A stretch of 39,510 nucleotides of DNA, taken from an uncultured Acidimicrobiales bacterium. GTDB taxonomy: Bacteria; Actinomycetota; Acidimicrobiia; Acidimicrobiales; SHLQ01. The stretch is taken from the NCBI GenBank assembly GCA_938038785.1, contig CALHTB010000043.1, positions 1 through 39,510 on the forward strand, in the 5' to 3' direction. Below, one piece after another: positions 23,212 to 30,760 of this stretch; position 1 is the stretch's first letter, and each line of letters starts with the position of its first letter. Below the pieces are notes generated by a model. That model saw only the letters and a list, made by a program, of their open reading frames with translations. It had not been told where the DNA came from and did not search any database. Position numbers and translations under genes: made by a program.

Positions 23212-23484
23212 ATGTGCCGCAACATCACCACCCTTCGAGGGCTCGAGCCATCGGCCACCGACGAAGAGATCGAAGCAGGGGCGCGTCAGTACGTTCGCAA
23301 GATCACCGGCGTACAAAAGACATCTGCAGCTACGGAGGAAGCCTTCGAGCGAGCGGTCGCCATCATCGCAGACGCAACTCGAGTAGTGCTCGCCGATCTA
23401 CCGCCTCGCAAGGTTCCGCCGAAGACCGTGCCACCGTTGCGCCGAGAATCAGTGAAGGCCCGAATCGCCGCCGCCAACGGCTAG
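23212..23484 (+). CDS. DUF2277 protein
   Basis: A 90-residue protein starting MCRNITTLRGLEPSAT, the signature of DUF2277. It continues ATDEEIEAGARQYVRKITGV and has a C-terminal basic/Pro tail (PPRKVPPKTVPPLRRES). TGGAGG sits 6 nt before the ATG. The function of the family is unknown; the helical central part resembles DNA- or protein-binding three-helix bundles (inference). It follows the enoyl-CoA hydratase by 22 nt on the same strand and is probably co-transcribed. Confidence 0.88.
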   Translation: MCRNITTLRGLEPSATDEEIEAGARQYVRKITGVQKTSAATEEAFERAVAIIADATRVVLADLPPRKVPPKTVPPLRRESVKARIAAANG

Positions 23485-23555
23485 CCCACAACACCGGCAG
23501 GCGAACCTGCATTCGGGTGCCACCTGCGAGTGCGTCGCCAGCGGCTCGTTCGACC

Positions 23556-23561
23556 TACGAT
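23556..23561 (+). promoter_or_regulatory. -10 box of a leaderless promoter for the reductive-dehalogenase-like gene
   Basis: TACGAT ends 6 nt before GTG 23568. It decides the start; the frame is open far upstream, to 23214. Confidence 0.5.
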
Positions 23562-23567
23562 TCGATC

Positions 23568-24725
23568 GTGGCTGGCTCAAAAGGAATCAACGATCCGTTC
23601 ATCGTCGACGGTGACGCGTTCGAGCGCTTTAGCCAGGTCAACGACGTCTTTAGCCGCTCGATGTGGGACGAACGAGTCCGCGATGAGCGCAGCGACACCT
23701 TCTTTGCTACCTACCGACGGCCCCTGACGAAATGGCGCAAGGCCAACGGGTTCACCCAACGCGACTATGCGATTCGCAACGCCTCATGGCACGTGGCTGA
23801 CATCTTTGCCGAGATGTTCGAGGACGACGATCGTCGCGACGGTTTCCTCGACCCGCTCTCCATGCTCCGTGACGGCGCGAGCGAGCAAGTCGATGTTGGG
23901 CCACCCAACCAGGCCAGCCGAGAGCTCAAGCAGGTGTCGGAGGTCTTCGGCGCTGATCTCATCGGCATCACCGAGTTCGATGAACGATGGGTCTACACCG
24001 AGCGCTACAGCGCCACAGACAAAGCAGCGAAGCCGAACGACCTTCCCGACGGGCTTACCCACGTGGTGGTGATTGGCCAAGAGATGAACGACTCGCTCAT
24101 CAAGACGGCACCCTCGGCACTGTCGGGCACGGCAACTGGACTCGGCTACTCGATGGACTCGGCGGTGTTGCTCGGAATGGCGCAGTACATCCGCAACCTC
24201 GGCTATCAAGCCATCGCGTCGATGAACGACACTGCGCTTGCGATCCCGTTGGCCATGCAGGCTGGCCTGGGTGAGTACGGGCGTCATGGCCTGGTGATCA
24301 GCCCCGAGCTCGGCCCGCGCTTTCGAATCGGCAAGATCTTCACCGACATGCCGCTCGCCCCGGATGCACCGATCAACTTTGGTGTCGAAGCGTTCTGCAA
24401 CCAATGCGACCGTTGCGCCGACAAGTGCCCGGCAAAGGCCATCCCCCACGGCGAGCCCGACTGGCAGCCGGTCAACATCTCGAGCATCAAGGGTGTGAAG
24501 AAGTGGTCGGTCGATGGCGAGAAGTGCTTCAGCTATTGGTCAAAGATCAACAGCGACTGCGCCGTGTGTGTCCGGGTCTGCCCCTATACCCGTGACTACA
24601 GCAAGGCTCGAAACCGGGCGTGGCGATGGCTTGCAGGAACACGACTTCGTGGGCTGGCCATGAAAATCCACGACGCCACCGGCGGCAGCGACCGCCTCAA
24701 GTCAAACGACTGGTGGACGGGCTAG
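23568..24725 (+). CDS. Reductive dehalogenase-like (RdhA/QueG-type) iron-sulfur protein
   Basis: A 385-residue protein related to corrinoid-dependent reductive dehalogenases and epoxyqueuosine reductase. The C-terminal half holds one full 4Fe-4S motif (CNQCDRCADKCPAKAIPHGEP) and a second incomplete one (CAVCVRVCPYTRD) whose fourth ligand is probably the Cys in GEKCFSYW, the usual RdhA arrangement. The middle (VVVIGQEMNDSLIKTAPSA to GEYGRHGLVISPELGPRFRIG) is the cobalamin-binding domain. There is no Tat signal, so it should be cytoplasmic, unlike respiratory RdhA. Start GTG 23568 is set by the -10 box. It may use the cobalamin made or imported by the nearby genes; the substrate is unknown. Confidence 0.82.
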   Translation: MAGSKGINDPFIVDGDAFERFSQVNDVFSRSMWDERVRDERSDTFFATYRRPLTKWRKANGFTQRDYAIRNASWHVADIFAEMFEDDDRRDGFLDPLSMLRDGASEQVDVGPPNQASRELKQVSEVFGADLIGITEFDERWVYTERYSATDKAAKPNDLPDGLTHVVVIGQEMNDSLIKTAPSALSGTATGLGYSMDSAVLLGMAQYIRNLGYQAIASMNDTALAIPLAMQAGLGEYGRHGLVISPELGPRFRIGKIFTDMPLAPDAPINFGVEAFCNQCDRCADKCPAKAIPHGEPDWQPVNISSIKGVKKWSVDGEKCFSYWSKINSDCAVCVRVCPYTRDYSKARNRAWRWLAGTRLRGLAMKIHDATGGSDRLKSNDWWTG

Positions 24726-24756
24726 AGCGCAGCAAGATGAGCTGGCAGGATTCTCG

Positions 24757-26007
24757 CTACGCCCGCGAAGTTGCGATCCGAAGGATCTCGTCGATGTCGA
24801 GTTGGTCTTCGAGCTGGGCTGCCCACGCGTCGAGCGCTAGGTCAACACGTTCGTTGTACTGCACCGAGCTGCTCACGCGCCCAGGACGTAGCTCGGCCAG
24901 GTACGCCTGACGAAACGCATCGCTTGAGAACACGCCGTGGACATAGCTGCCGACGATTCGACCATCGGACGAGGTTGCTCCGCTGGCCGCACCGTCGATG
25001 TGAAGCCATGGGCGCTTGGTGTCAGGCCCGTCGGTCCGGCCCACGTGGATCTCGTAGCCCGCTACCTCTTGTCCGGAAGCGGCGTGCGTTCCGGTGACAG
25101 GGCGAGTGACTTTGTCAGCGTGCAGCGTCGTGGCCACATCGAGCAGACCCAAGCCAGCCACCTCTGCGGCCGGCCCCTCGATGCCTTCGGGGTCGGCGAT
25201 TGCCGAGCCGAGCAGTTGGTAGCCGCCACAGATACCAACAATGCGACCACCCCGACGCACGTGCGCCGCAATGTCGAGATCCCAACCTTGGGATCGAAGA
25301 AACTCCATGTCGGCGAGGGTGGCTTTGGTGCCAGGGATCAGAATCACGTCGGCCACAGGCAAGGGCTGGCCTGGAGGAACCATGGTGACGGTGACGTCGT
25401 CTTCCAAGCTCAACGGGTCGACGTCGTCGAAGTTGGCAATGCGGCTGAGCATGGGAACGACAATGTGGATGTCGCCGTCGCCGCCACGGCGTTCGCCGAG
25501 TTCGACCGCGTCTTCGGCTGGCAGCACCGCAAGGTCGTGTGACCAGGTCACCACACCCATCGACGGCCAACCCGTGCGGGTCGCGATGTCATCGAGCCCA
25601 GCATCGAAGAGGGCAACGTTGCCCCGGAATTTGTTGATGAGGAACCCGTGGATCATCGACCGGTCGGCATCGTCGAGCACAACATGGGTTCCGACAAGCG
25701 AGGCGATCACTCCACCGCGGTCGATGTCGCCGGCAAGTATGACGGGGACATCGGCGGCCAAGGCGAAGCCCATGTTCGCGATGTCGCCAGTGCGAAGATT
25801 CGTTTCAGCCGGGCTTCCAGCGCCCTCGACTATGCACACGTCGGCGTCGGCACCGATGCGCGCAATATCAGCCTCCATGCCGGCGCCAGCGAGCGTGCGC
25901 TCAACCATTGCGGCGATTGCCTCATCGTCTTCGACGATCAATACGCGGGAACTGATGGCCTCAAGTGTGGCATTGCTTTGGGCGATTTCGGCGTGCATGG
26001 GTTCCAT
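24757..26007 (-). CDS. Chimeric CobQ paralogue: response-regulator N terminus fused to CobQ C-terminal two thirds
   Basis: A 416-residue protein. Residues ~52-416 are nearly the same as residues 124-489 of the complete CobQ at 26512-27981 (GADADVCIVEGAGSPAETN to the end), including the amidotransferase Cys in GICGGYQLLG and His in YVHGVF. The first 123 CobQ residues, with the ATP site GTNSNAGKS, are absent. In their place stand 51 residues that look like the start of a receiver domain (RVLIVEDDEAIAAMVERTLA, then GAGMEADIA), with its acidic Asp pair. The phosphoacceptor part of the receiver is not there. It probably cannot make cobyric acid by itself; it could bind glutamine or regulate, or be a decaying copy. 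The frame is fully intact. Confidence 0.85.
   Translation of the reverse strand: MEPMHAEIAQSNATLEAISSRVLIVEDDEAIAAMVERTLAGAGMEADIARIGADADVCIVEGAGSPAETNLRTGDIANMGFALAADVPVILAGDIDRGGVIASLVGTHVVLDDADRSMIHGFLINKFRGNVALFDAGLDDIATRTGWPSMGVVTWSHDLAVLPAEDAVELGERRGGDGDIHIVVPMLSRIANFDDVDPLSLEDDVTVTMVPPGQPLPVADVILIPGTKATLADMEFLRSQGWDLDIAAHVRRGGRIVGICGGYQLLGSAIADPEGIEGPAAEVAGLGLLDVATTLHADKVTRPVTGTHAASGQEVAGYEIHVGRTDGPDTKRPWLHIDGAASGATSSDGRIVGSYVHGVFSSDAFRQAYLAELRPGRVSSSVQYNERVDLALDAWAAQLEDQLDIDEILRIATSRA
24760..25854 (-). repeat. cobQ duplication, copy A (in the chimeric gene)
   Basis: This segment aligns end to end with 26515-27612. Similarity stops abruptly at the GADAD codons near 25855, which marks the fusion point. 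A 112-nt stretch, 25295-25406, is identical to 27053-27164. Confidence 0.9.
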
Positions 26008-26056
26008 CAAATCAGAACCGACCTGAGAGCCGTCTAAGCGAATGCCAGCTGATGGG

Positions 26057-26449
26057 CTAGCCAGCCAACAGGTTCATAGCCTTGGTTAGAGCGATCGCTC
26101 CCATCCAAAGACCCATCGCAATCGCTGCTACTTCGTCGTTGCGACGCGCCCCAATAAGGCCAGCGATGACGAAATCAGGAATGGCCACCGCACGGACGAG
26201 GGCGAGGTGGAGGTCATCGGGCAGTAACCCCAAAATTGGATTGGCCCGGACCAGTCCAAGGAACTCCGACGGCCTGACAATTGCAGTGATCCCGTTCACG
26301 ATAAACAGCGAAGCCAGACCGATTCGAACGATGATGGACAGGTGGGGCGTCGATCTCCTCGTCGGACGACTAGCGCGCAGCGGTGCGGGTGCATCGGCAA
26401 GAAAGATGCCGTAGTCCTCGTGCCTCTCCACTTCCTGGCTGTCGTTCAT
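26057..26449 (-). CDS. Small membrane protein, DoxX-like
   Basis: A 130-residue protein lying between the two cobQ genes on the same strand. After ~40 polar residues there are four hydrophobic stretches (IIVRIGLASLFIVNGITAIV, GLVRANPILGLLPDDLHLA, AVAIPDFVIAGLIGA, VAAIAMGLWMGAIALTKAM). The RIGLASLFIVNGI segment resembles DoxX-type proteins, but the match is loose. I chose ATG 26449 because GGGAGA lies just upstream; the longer frame from 26488 has no ribosome site. No known role in B12 metabolism. It may have been carried along by, or inserted during, the cobQ duplication. Confidence 0.68.
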   Translation of the reverse strand: MNDSQEVERHEDYGIFLADAPAPLRASRPTRRSTPHLSIIVRIGLASLFIVNGITAIVRPSEFLGLVRANPILGLLPDDLHLALVRAVAIPDFVIAGLIGARRNDEVAAIAMGLWMGAIALTKAMNLLAG

Positions 26450-26511
26450 ACTTTCTCCCAACCGAGAACCACCGTAGAGCAGCGACACAGATTCGCAAAA
26501 GTGATTCCTCG

Positions 26512-27981
26512 CTACAGGCGGCGGGCCGCAATTCGAAGTAGCTGGTCGACATCAAGCTGTTCTTCAAGCTGGTTCGCCCACAGGTCGAGTGCGACGTCGA
26601 CGCGTTCGTCATAGCGAACCGAGCTGCTGACGCGCCCTGGGCGCAGCTCGGCTAGGTATGCCTGGCGAAACGCGTCACTAGCGAAGACGCCGTGCACGTA
26701 GGTGCCGACGATGCGGCCATCGGACGAGGTTGCCCCACTGGCCGCACCATCGATGCTCAGCCATGGGCGCCCGGTGCTGCCGGGTCCGTCGGTTCGCCCG
26801 ACGTGAATCTCGTAGCCAGAGAACCCGTGTCCGGATGCAAGATGGGTTCCGGTAACCGGGCGAGTGACCTTGTCGGCGTGAAGCGTTGTGGCCACATCGA
26901 GAAGGGCCAGGCCAGGCACTTCAACAGCTAACCCCTCGACGCCGTCGGGATCGGCGATTGTCGATCCGAGCAGTTGGTAGCCGCCACAGATGCCGACGAC
27001 CCGTCCGCCCCGGCGAACGTGTGCCTGAATGTCGAGATCCCATCCTTGGGAGCGAAGAAACTCCATGTCGGCGAGGGTGGCTTTGGTGCCAGGGATCAGA
27101 ATCACGTCGGCCACAGGCAAGGGCTGGCCTGGAGGAACCATGGTGACGGTGACGTCGTCTTCCATGCGCAACGGATCAACATCGTCAAAGTTTGCGATTC
27201 GGCTGAGCATCGGCACGGCGATGTGGATGTCACCGGACTCGGTTTGGCGTTCGCCGAGCTCAACAGCATCCTCGGCCGGCAAGACAGCAAGGTCGTGTGA
27301 CCAGGTGACGACGCCCATCGATGGCCATTGCGTTCGTGTGGTGATGTCATCGAGCCCGGCATCGAAAAGCGCCACGTTGCCGCGGAACTTGTTGATGAGG
27401 AACCCGTGGATCATCGACCGGTCGGCGTCGTCGAGCACGACATGTGTTCCGACCAGGGACGCGATCACCCCACCGCGGTCAATGTCGCCTGCGAGCACGA
27501 CGGGGACATCGGCGGCCAGCGCAAACCCCATGTTGGCGATGTCGCCTGCGCGAAGGTTCGTTTCGGCCGGGCTTCCGGCGCCCTCGACGATACAGATGTC
27601 GGCGTCGGCGCCGAGTAGCTCGAAGCTGTCGAGCACCGGTTCGAGCAACGAGGCACGGTCGGTCGTGAAGCATTCGGCCTCGAGCGTGCCCACCGGGTGA
27701 CCGTGCACCACGATCTGTGCTCGGGTGTTCGACTCGGGCTTCAAGAGAACCGGGTTGTGATGCACCGAGAGCGGCACCCGAGCGGCCAGTGCTTGGAGCG
27801 CCTGAGCTCGACCTATCTCGCCGCCACCCTCGACGGCGGCCGCGTTGTTCGACATGTTCTGCGGCTTGAACGGCTGCACCGACAAGCCTCTATTCGCGGC
27901 TGCCCTGCAGAGGCCGGCGACCAGTACCGACTTACCCGCGTTCGAATTGGTCCCTTGGATCATCAGCGCAGGCGTCGACAC
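26512..27981 (-). CDS. cobQ: Cobyric acid synthase (complete copy)
   Basis: A 489-residue CobQ/CbiP, which amidates four side chains of adenosylcobyrinic acid a,c-diamide with glutamine and ATP. The N-terminal dethiobiotin-synthetase-like domain has the P-loop MIQGTNSNAGKSVLVAGL and the family motif PFKPQNMSNNAAAV. The C-terminal class I amidotransferase has Cys332 (GICGGYQLLG) and His430 (YVHGVF). GTG 27981 is 6 nt after a TAGACT -10 box that contains the stop codon of the upstream gene. It is a de novo pathway enzyme, so the organism probably makes corrin as well as importing it. It is the likely parent of the chimeric paralogue. Confidence 0.95.
   Translation of the reverse strand: MSTPALMIQGTNSNAGKSVLVAGLCRAAANRGLSVQPFKPQNMSNNAAAVEGGGEIGRAQALQALAARVPLSVHHNPVLLKPESNTRAQIVVHGHPVGTLEAECFTTDRASLLEPVLDSFELLGADADICIVEGAGSPAETNLRAGDIANMGFALAADVPVVLAGDIDRGGVIASLVGTHVVLDDADRSMIHGFLINKFRGNVALFDAGLDDITTRTQWPSMGVVTWSHDLAVLPAEDAVELGERQTESGDIHIAVPMLSRIANFDDVDPLRMEDDVTVTMVPPGQPLPVADVILIPGTKATLADMEFLRSQGWDLDIQAHVRRGGRVVGICGGYQLLGSTIADPDGVEGLAVEVPGLALLDVATTLHADKVTRPVTGTHLASGHGFSGYEIHVGRTDGPGSTGRPWLSIDGAASGATSSDGRIVGTYVHGVFASDAFRQAYLAELRPGRVSSSVRYDERVDVALDLWANQLEEQLDVDQLLRIAARRL
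26515..27612 (-). repeat. cobQ duplication, copy B (in the complete gene)
   Basis: This is the counterpart of 24760-25854. Differences are scattered and many are at third codon positions, except in the identical 112-nt tract at 27053-27164. Confidence 0.9.
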
Positions 27982-27987
27982 CTGCGC

Positions 27988-27993
27988 AGTCTA
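27988..27993 (-). promoter_or_regulatory. -10 box of a leaderless promoter for cobQ, overlapping a stop codon
   Basis: The minus strand reads TAGACT, then 6 nt (GCGCAG), then GTG 27981. The TAG is also the stop of the upstream TIMP-like gene (27993-27991). No cobalamin riboswitch is seen here, so cobQ seems not to share the B12 control of the btuF operon. Confidence 0.5.
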
Positions 27994-28560
27994 GGTTTCA
28001 GCACCTGGCGGTTGCGCTCGTCGCCATCTGAGCGCCGCCCAGAACACCAAAAAGCCCAACACCGCTACGGCGGCCAGGATCACGGGTAGCGGAAGCCTGG
28101 CGTCGGCGGCCAGGGGTGCTGCCACCGGCACGTATCCCTCACCGTAGATGGCCTCGAGCTTGTCTGGACCGGCATCAAAAACTTGGTCACAGAGATTCGT
28201 GGACATCTTGCCGTTCCACTCGGCGCCTAAGACCGTCGTAACCTCGTTCGCCGGAAAGGACGCACCGCATGCGCCGCCGTCGGCCGAGGTGAAGATCTCA
28301 ACGGGCGAGGTGACGCCTTCCCCTACGTAGACGCGCTCCACCTCAAAGACGAGACGGACTCCATTGTCATCACCCGCGTTACGGACATCACGTTCGATCT
28401 GGCGCCCGGTGAACACCAAACCGTAGATGTCGGAGTACTCGGCGAGCGAGCCCCCGGCGCAGCTGCAAGCCATGGCTGGAGCGGGTGTGAGCGTTACGAC
28501 GCTCGCCACCACGATGCAGCCGACCAGAAGTCGAAGGGGCACCAACAGCCGCGTATTCAT
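27991..28560 (-). CDS. TIMP/NTR-like exported protein with C-terminal membrane anchor
   Basis: A 189-residue protein. The signal peptide ([23 protein letters not shown]) should be cleaved just before [19 protein letters not shown], leaving an N-terminal CSC as in bacterial tissue-inhibitor-of-metalloproteinase/netrin-like OB-fold proteins. Two further Cys (GGACGASF and STNLCDQVF) fit disulfides. A C-terminal helix ([20 protein letters not shown]) and a basic tail anchor it in the membrane. The start at ATG 28560 excludes 17 upstream residues that would spoil the signal. It is divergent from leuC by 43 nt and just upstream of cobQ. Confidence 0.78.
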   Translation of the reverse strand: MNTRLLVPLRLLVGCIVVASVVTLTPAPAMACSCAGGSLAEYSDIYGLVFTGRQIERDVRNAGDDNGVRLVFEVERVYVGEGVTSPVEIFTSADGGACGASFPANEVTTVLGAEWNGKMSTNLCDQVFDAGPDKLEAIYGEGYVPVAAPLAADARLPLPVILAAVAVLGFLVFWAALRWRRAQPPGAET

Positions 28561-28590
28561 CCCACCAGTGAAACACAACCCGGCCGCAGA

Positions 28591-28596
28591 TAACCT
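28591..28596 (+). promoter_or_regulatory. -10 box of a leaderless promoter for leuCD
   Basis: TAACCT ends 7 nt before GTG 28604, with no Shine-Dalgarno sequence. Confidence 0.5.
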
Positions 28597-28603
28597 GCAC
28601 GGC

Positions 28604-30013
28604 GTGAGCAACGAACCAAAGACACTCAGCCAGAAGGTCTGGGACGAACATGTCGTCCACCGCGCAGACGGCGAACCCGACCTTCTCTACGTCGACCTAC
28701 ACCTCGTGCATGAGGTGACCTCGCCGCAGGCGTTCGATGGCATCCGCCAGAGTGGCCGAACGGTACGCCGACCCGACCTGACGATCAGCACCGAGGACCA
28801 CAACGTCCCCACCGAAGACGTCGACAAGCCGATCGCCGATGAGATCTCGGCCAAGCAGGTCGACACTCTTCGGGCGAACACTGAAGAGTTCGGCATCACC
28901 CACTACCCAATGGGCGACATCAACCAGGGAATCGTGCACGTCATTGGCCCCGAACAAGGCCTGACCCAACCGGGCATGACCATCGTGTGCGGCGACAGCC
29001 ACACCAGCACCCATGGCGCGTTCGGTGCGCTCGCGTTTGGCATCGGCACCAGCGAGGTCGAGCACGTGCTCGCAACACAAACGTTGCTGCAACCTGCTCA
29101 AGAGACGATGTCGATCACCGTCAACGGCACCCTGCCCGAGGGCTCGACAGCAAAGGACGTCGTCTTGGCGATCCTTGGCGAGTGCGACACCGGTGGCGGT
29201 ATCGGCGCCATTGCTGAGTTCCGTGGCCCCGTGATCGAAGCGCTGTCGATGGAAGGCCGTATGACGGTCTGCAACATGTCGATCGAGTTCGGCGCCAAGG
29301 CCGGAATGATCGCCCCCGACGACACGACATTCGCGTACCTCGAGGGCCTGCCCAACGCACCCAAGGGCGCCGACTGGGACGCAGCCGTTGCCCACTGGCG
29401 CACGTTGCGCACCGACGAAGGTGCGACGTTTGACCGCGAGGTGGTGCTCGACGGCTCGACCATCACGCCACACGTCACCTGGGGCACCAACCCGGGCCAG
29501 GTCATTCGTCTATCCGACAACGTGCCCTCGCCCGACATGTTTGACGACCCTGTCGCCAAGGATGCAGCTGGCCGGGCGCTCGAGTACATGGGGCTCACCG
29601 CCGGCACCCCAATGCGTGAAGTCCCGGTCGACACCGTGTTCATTGGTAGCTGCACGAACAGTCGCATCGAAGACCTTCGAGCCGCCGCGGCAGTGGCGAA
29701 GGGGCGCAGCGTCAAGAACGGCATGCGCACCTTGGTAGTACCTGGTTCGGGCCTCGTGAAAGAACAGGCCGAAGCTGAAGGCCTGCACCAGGTCTTTCTC
29801 GACGCCGGCTTCGACTGGCGCGAGCCGGGCTGCTCGATGTGTCTTGCGATGAACCCCGACAAGTTGAAGGAAGGCGAGCGTTCAGCGTCGACCTCAAACC
29901 GAAACTTCGAGGGCCGCCAAGGACGTGGAGGACGAACGCACCTCGTCTCCCCCGCCGTCGCGGCAGCCACCGCTATCGCTGGAACGTTTGCTACCCCGGA
30001 GGATCTGCAATAA
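28604..30013 (+). CDS. leuC: 3-isopropylmalate dehydratase large subunit
   Basis: A 469-residue LeuC, which with LeuD isomerises 2- to 3-isopropylmalate in leucine synthesis using a 4Fe-4S cluster. Family marks are [49 protein letters not shown], the cluster cysteine in [17 protein letters not shown] and the pair in [15 protein letters not shown]. The C-terminal [20 protein letters not shown] is also diagnostic. GTG 28604 is fixed by the -10 box; the open frame from 28427 is antisense to the TIMP-like gene. LeuD follows after 50 nt. Confidence 0.96.
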   Translation: MSNEPKTLSQKVWDEHVVHRADGEPDLLYVDLHLVHEVTSPQAFDGIRQSGRTVRRPDLTISTEDHNVPTEDVDKPIADEISAKQVDTLRANTEEFGITHYPMGDINQGIVHVIGPEQGLTQPGMTIVCGDSHTSTHGAFGALAFGIGTSEVEHVLATQTLLQPAQETMSITVNGTLPEGSTAKDVVLAILGECDTGGGIGAIAEFRGPVIEALSMEGRMTVCNMSIEFGAKAGMIAPDDTTFAYLEGLPNAPKGADWDAAVAHWRTLRTDEGATFDREVVLDGSTITPHVTWGTNPGQVIRLSDNVPSPDMFDDPVAKDAAGRALEYMGLTAGTPMREVPVDTVFIGSCTNSRIEDLRAAAAVAKGRSVKNGMRTLVVPGSGLVKEQAEAEGLHQVFLDAGFDWREPGCSMCLAMNPDKLKEGERSASTSNRNFEGRQGRGGRTHLVSPAVAAATAIAGTFATPEDLQ

Positions 30014-30063
30014 CTCGCCGAGACTTCCGCTCGGATCCCTCCCAACTGCTCGAAAGACCCAAC

Positions 30064-30657
30064 ATGCAACCTGTACACATTGTTCAAGGCACCGCCGTTC
30101 CGCTCGATCGCAGCGACGTCGACACCGACCAGATCATCCCGTCGGACTGGCTCAAGCGCGTCGAGCGCACCGGTTTCGACAAGGGCCTCTTTGCTGAATG
30201 GCGCGACGACCCCGAGTTCGTCATGAACCAGGAGCAGTACCTTGGGGCGAACGTGCTTCTCGGCGGCCCAAACTTCGGCACCGGCTCTAGCCGCGAGCAC
30301 GCGGTGTGGGCCATCCAGCAGTACGGATTCGCTGCGGTGGTGTCTTCTCGCTTCGGTCCGATCTTCCGCAACAACTGCACGAAGAACGGCCTCGTCGCCG
30401 TTGAGGTCACCCCTGAGATCAGTGACCAGCTCATGGCTGCAGTCCAAGCGGACCCGACGCTCGAGCTGACGGTCGACGTTGAGCGGCGAACCCTCGAGGT
30501 GCCGGCGCTTGGCATCGAGGTGGGTTTCGAGCTCAGCGACGCTGTGCAGCATCGGTTCTTGAACGGCCTTGACGACATTGGCCTGACCATGCAGAACAAC
30601 GATGCCATCGACGCGTTCGAGGCGGGTAGGCCTGCCTTTAAGCCGGCCACGCGCTGA
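30064..30657 (+). CDS. leuD: 3-isopropylmalate dehydratase small subunit
   Basis: A 197-residue LeuD, the swivelling-domain partner of LeuC. It begins VHIVQGTAVPLDRSDVDTDQ and has IIPSDWLKRVERTGF, the diagnostic GPNFGTGSSREHAVWAI and VSSRFGPIFRNNCTKNGL. Length is normal for the bacterial two-subunit enzyme. It lies 50 nt after leuC with GAAAGA upstream of the ATG and should be on the same message. A weak hairpin follows the stop. Confidence 0.96.
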   Translation: MQPVHIVQGTAVPLDRSDVDTDQIIPSDWLKRVERTGFDKGLFAEWRDDPEFVMNQEQYLGANVLLGGPNFGTGSSREHAVWAIQQYGFAAVVSSRFGPIFRNNCTKNGLVAVEVTPEISDQLMAAVQADPTLELTVDVERRTLEVPALGIEVGFELSDAVQHRFLNGLDDIGLTMQNNDAIDAFEAGRPAFKPATR

Positions 30658-30680
30658 CCCCAGCACCCACTTGTGGGGTC
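30656..30680 (+). terminator. Weak hairpin after leuD
   Basis: GACCCCA (30656-30662) can pair with TGGGGTC (30674-30680) around an 11-nt loop. There is no T-run, so a terminator role is only possible. Confidence 0.35.
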
Positions 30681-30760
30681 TGATCATCGGTGCGAGATGA
30701 CATCTTCGAAACTAACCGCGCAGTAACCGTGGCAATGCGGTGTTGAGCTGCCATCCTTCG

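Noticed and set aside
23214-23567. Upstream extension of the reductive-dehalogenase-like protein
   Set aside because: It overlaps the DUF2277 gene in another frame and is His/Arg-rich; GTG 23568 has a correctly placed -10 box.
26057-26449. Insertion sequence between the cobQ copies
   Set aside because: No transposase, terminal inverted repeats or target-site duplication are visible; it encodes a small membrane protein.
29098-30687. 529-codon antisense ORF over leuCD
   Set aside because: leuC and leuD are unmistakable on the plus strand; the antisense frame has no family features.
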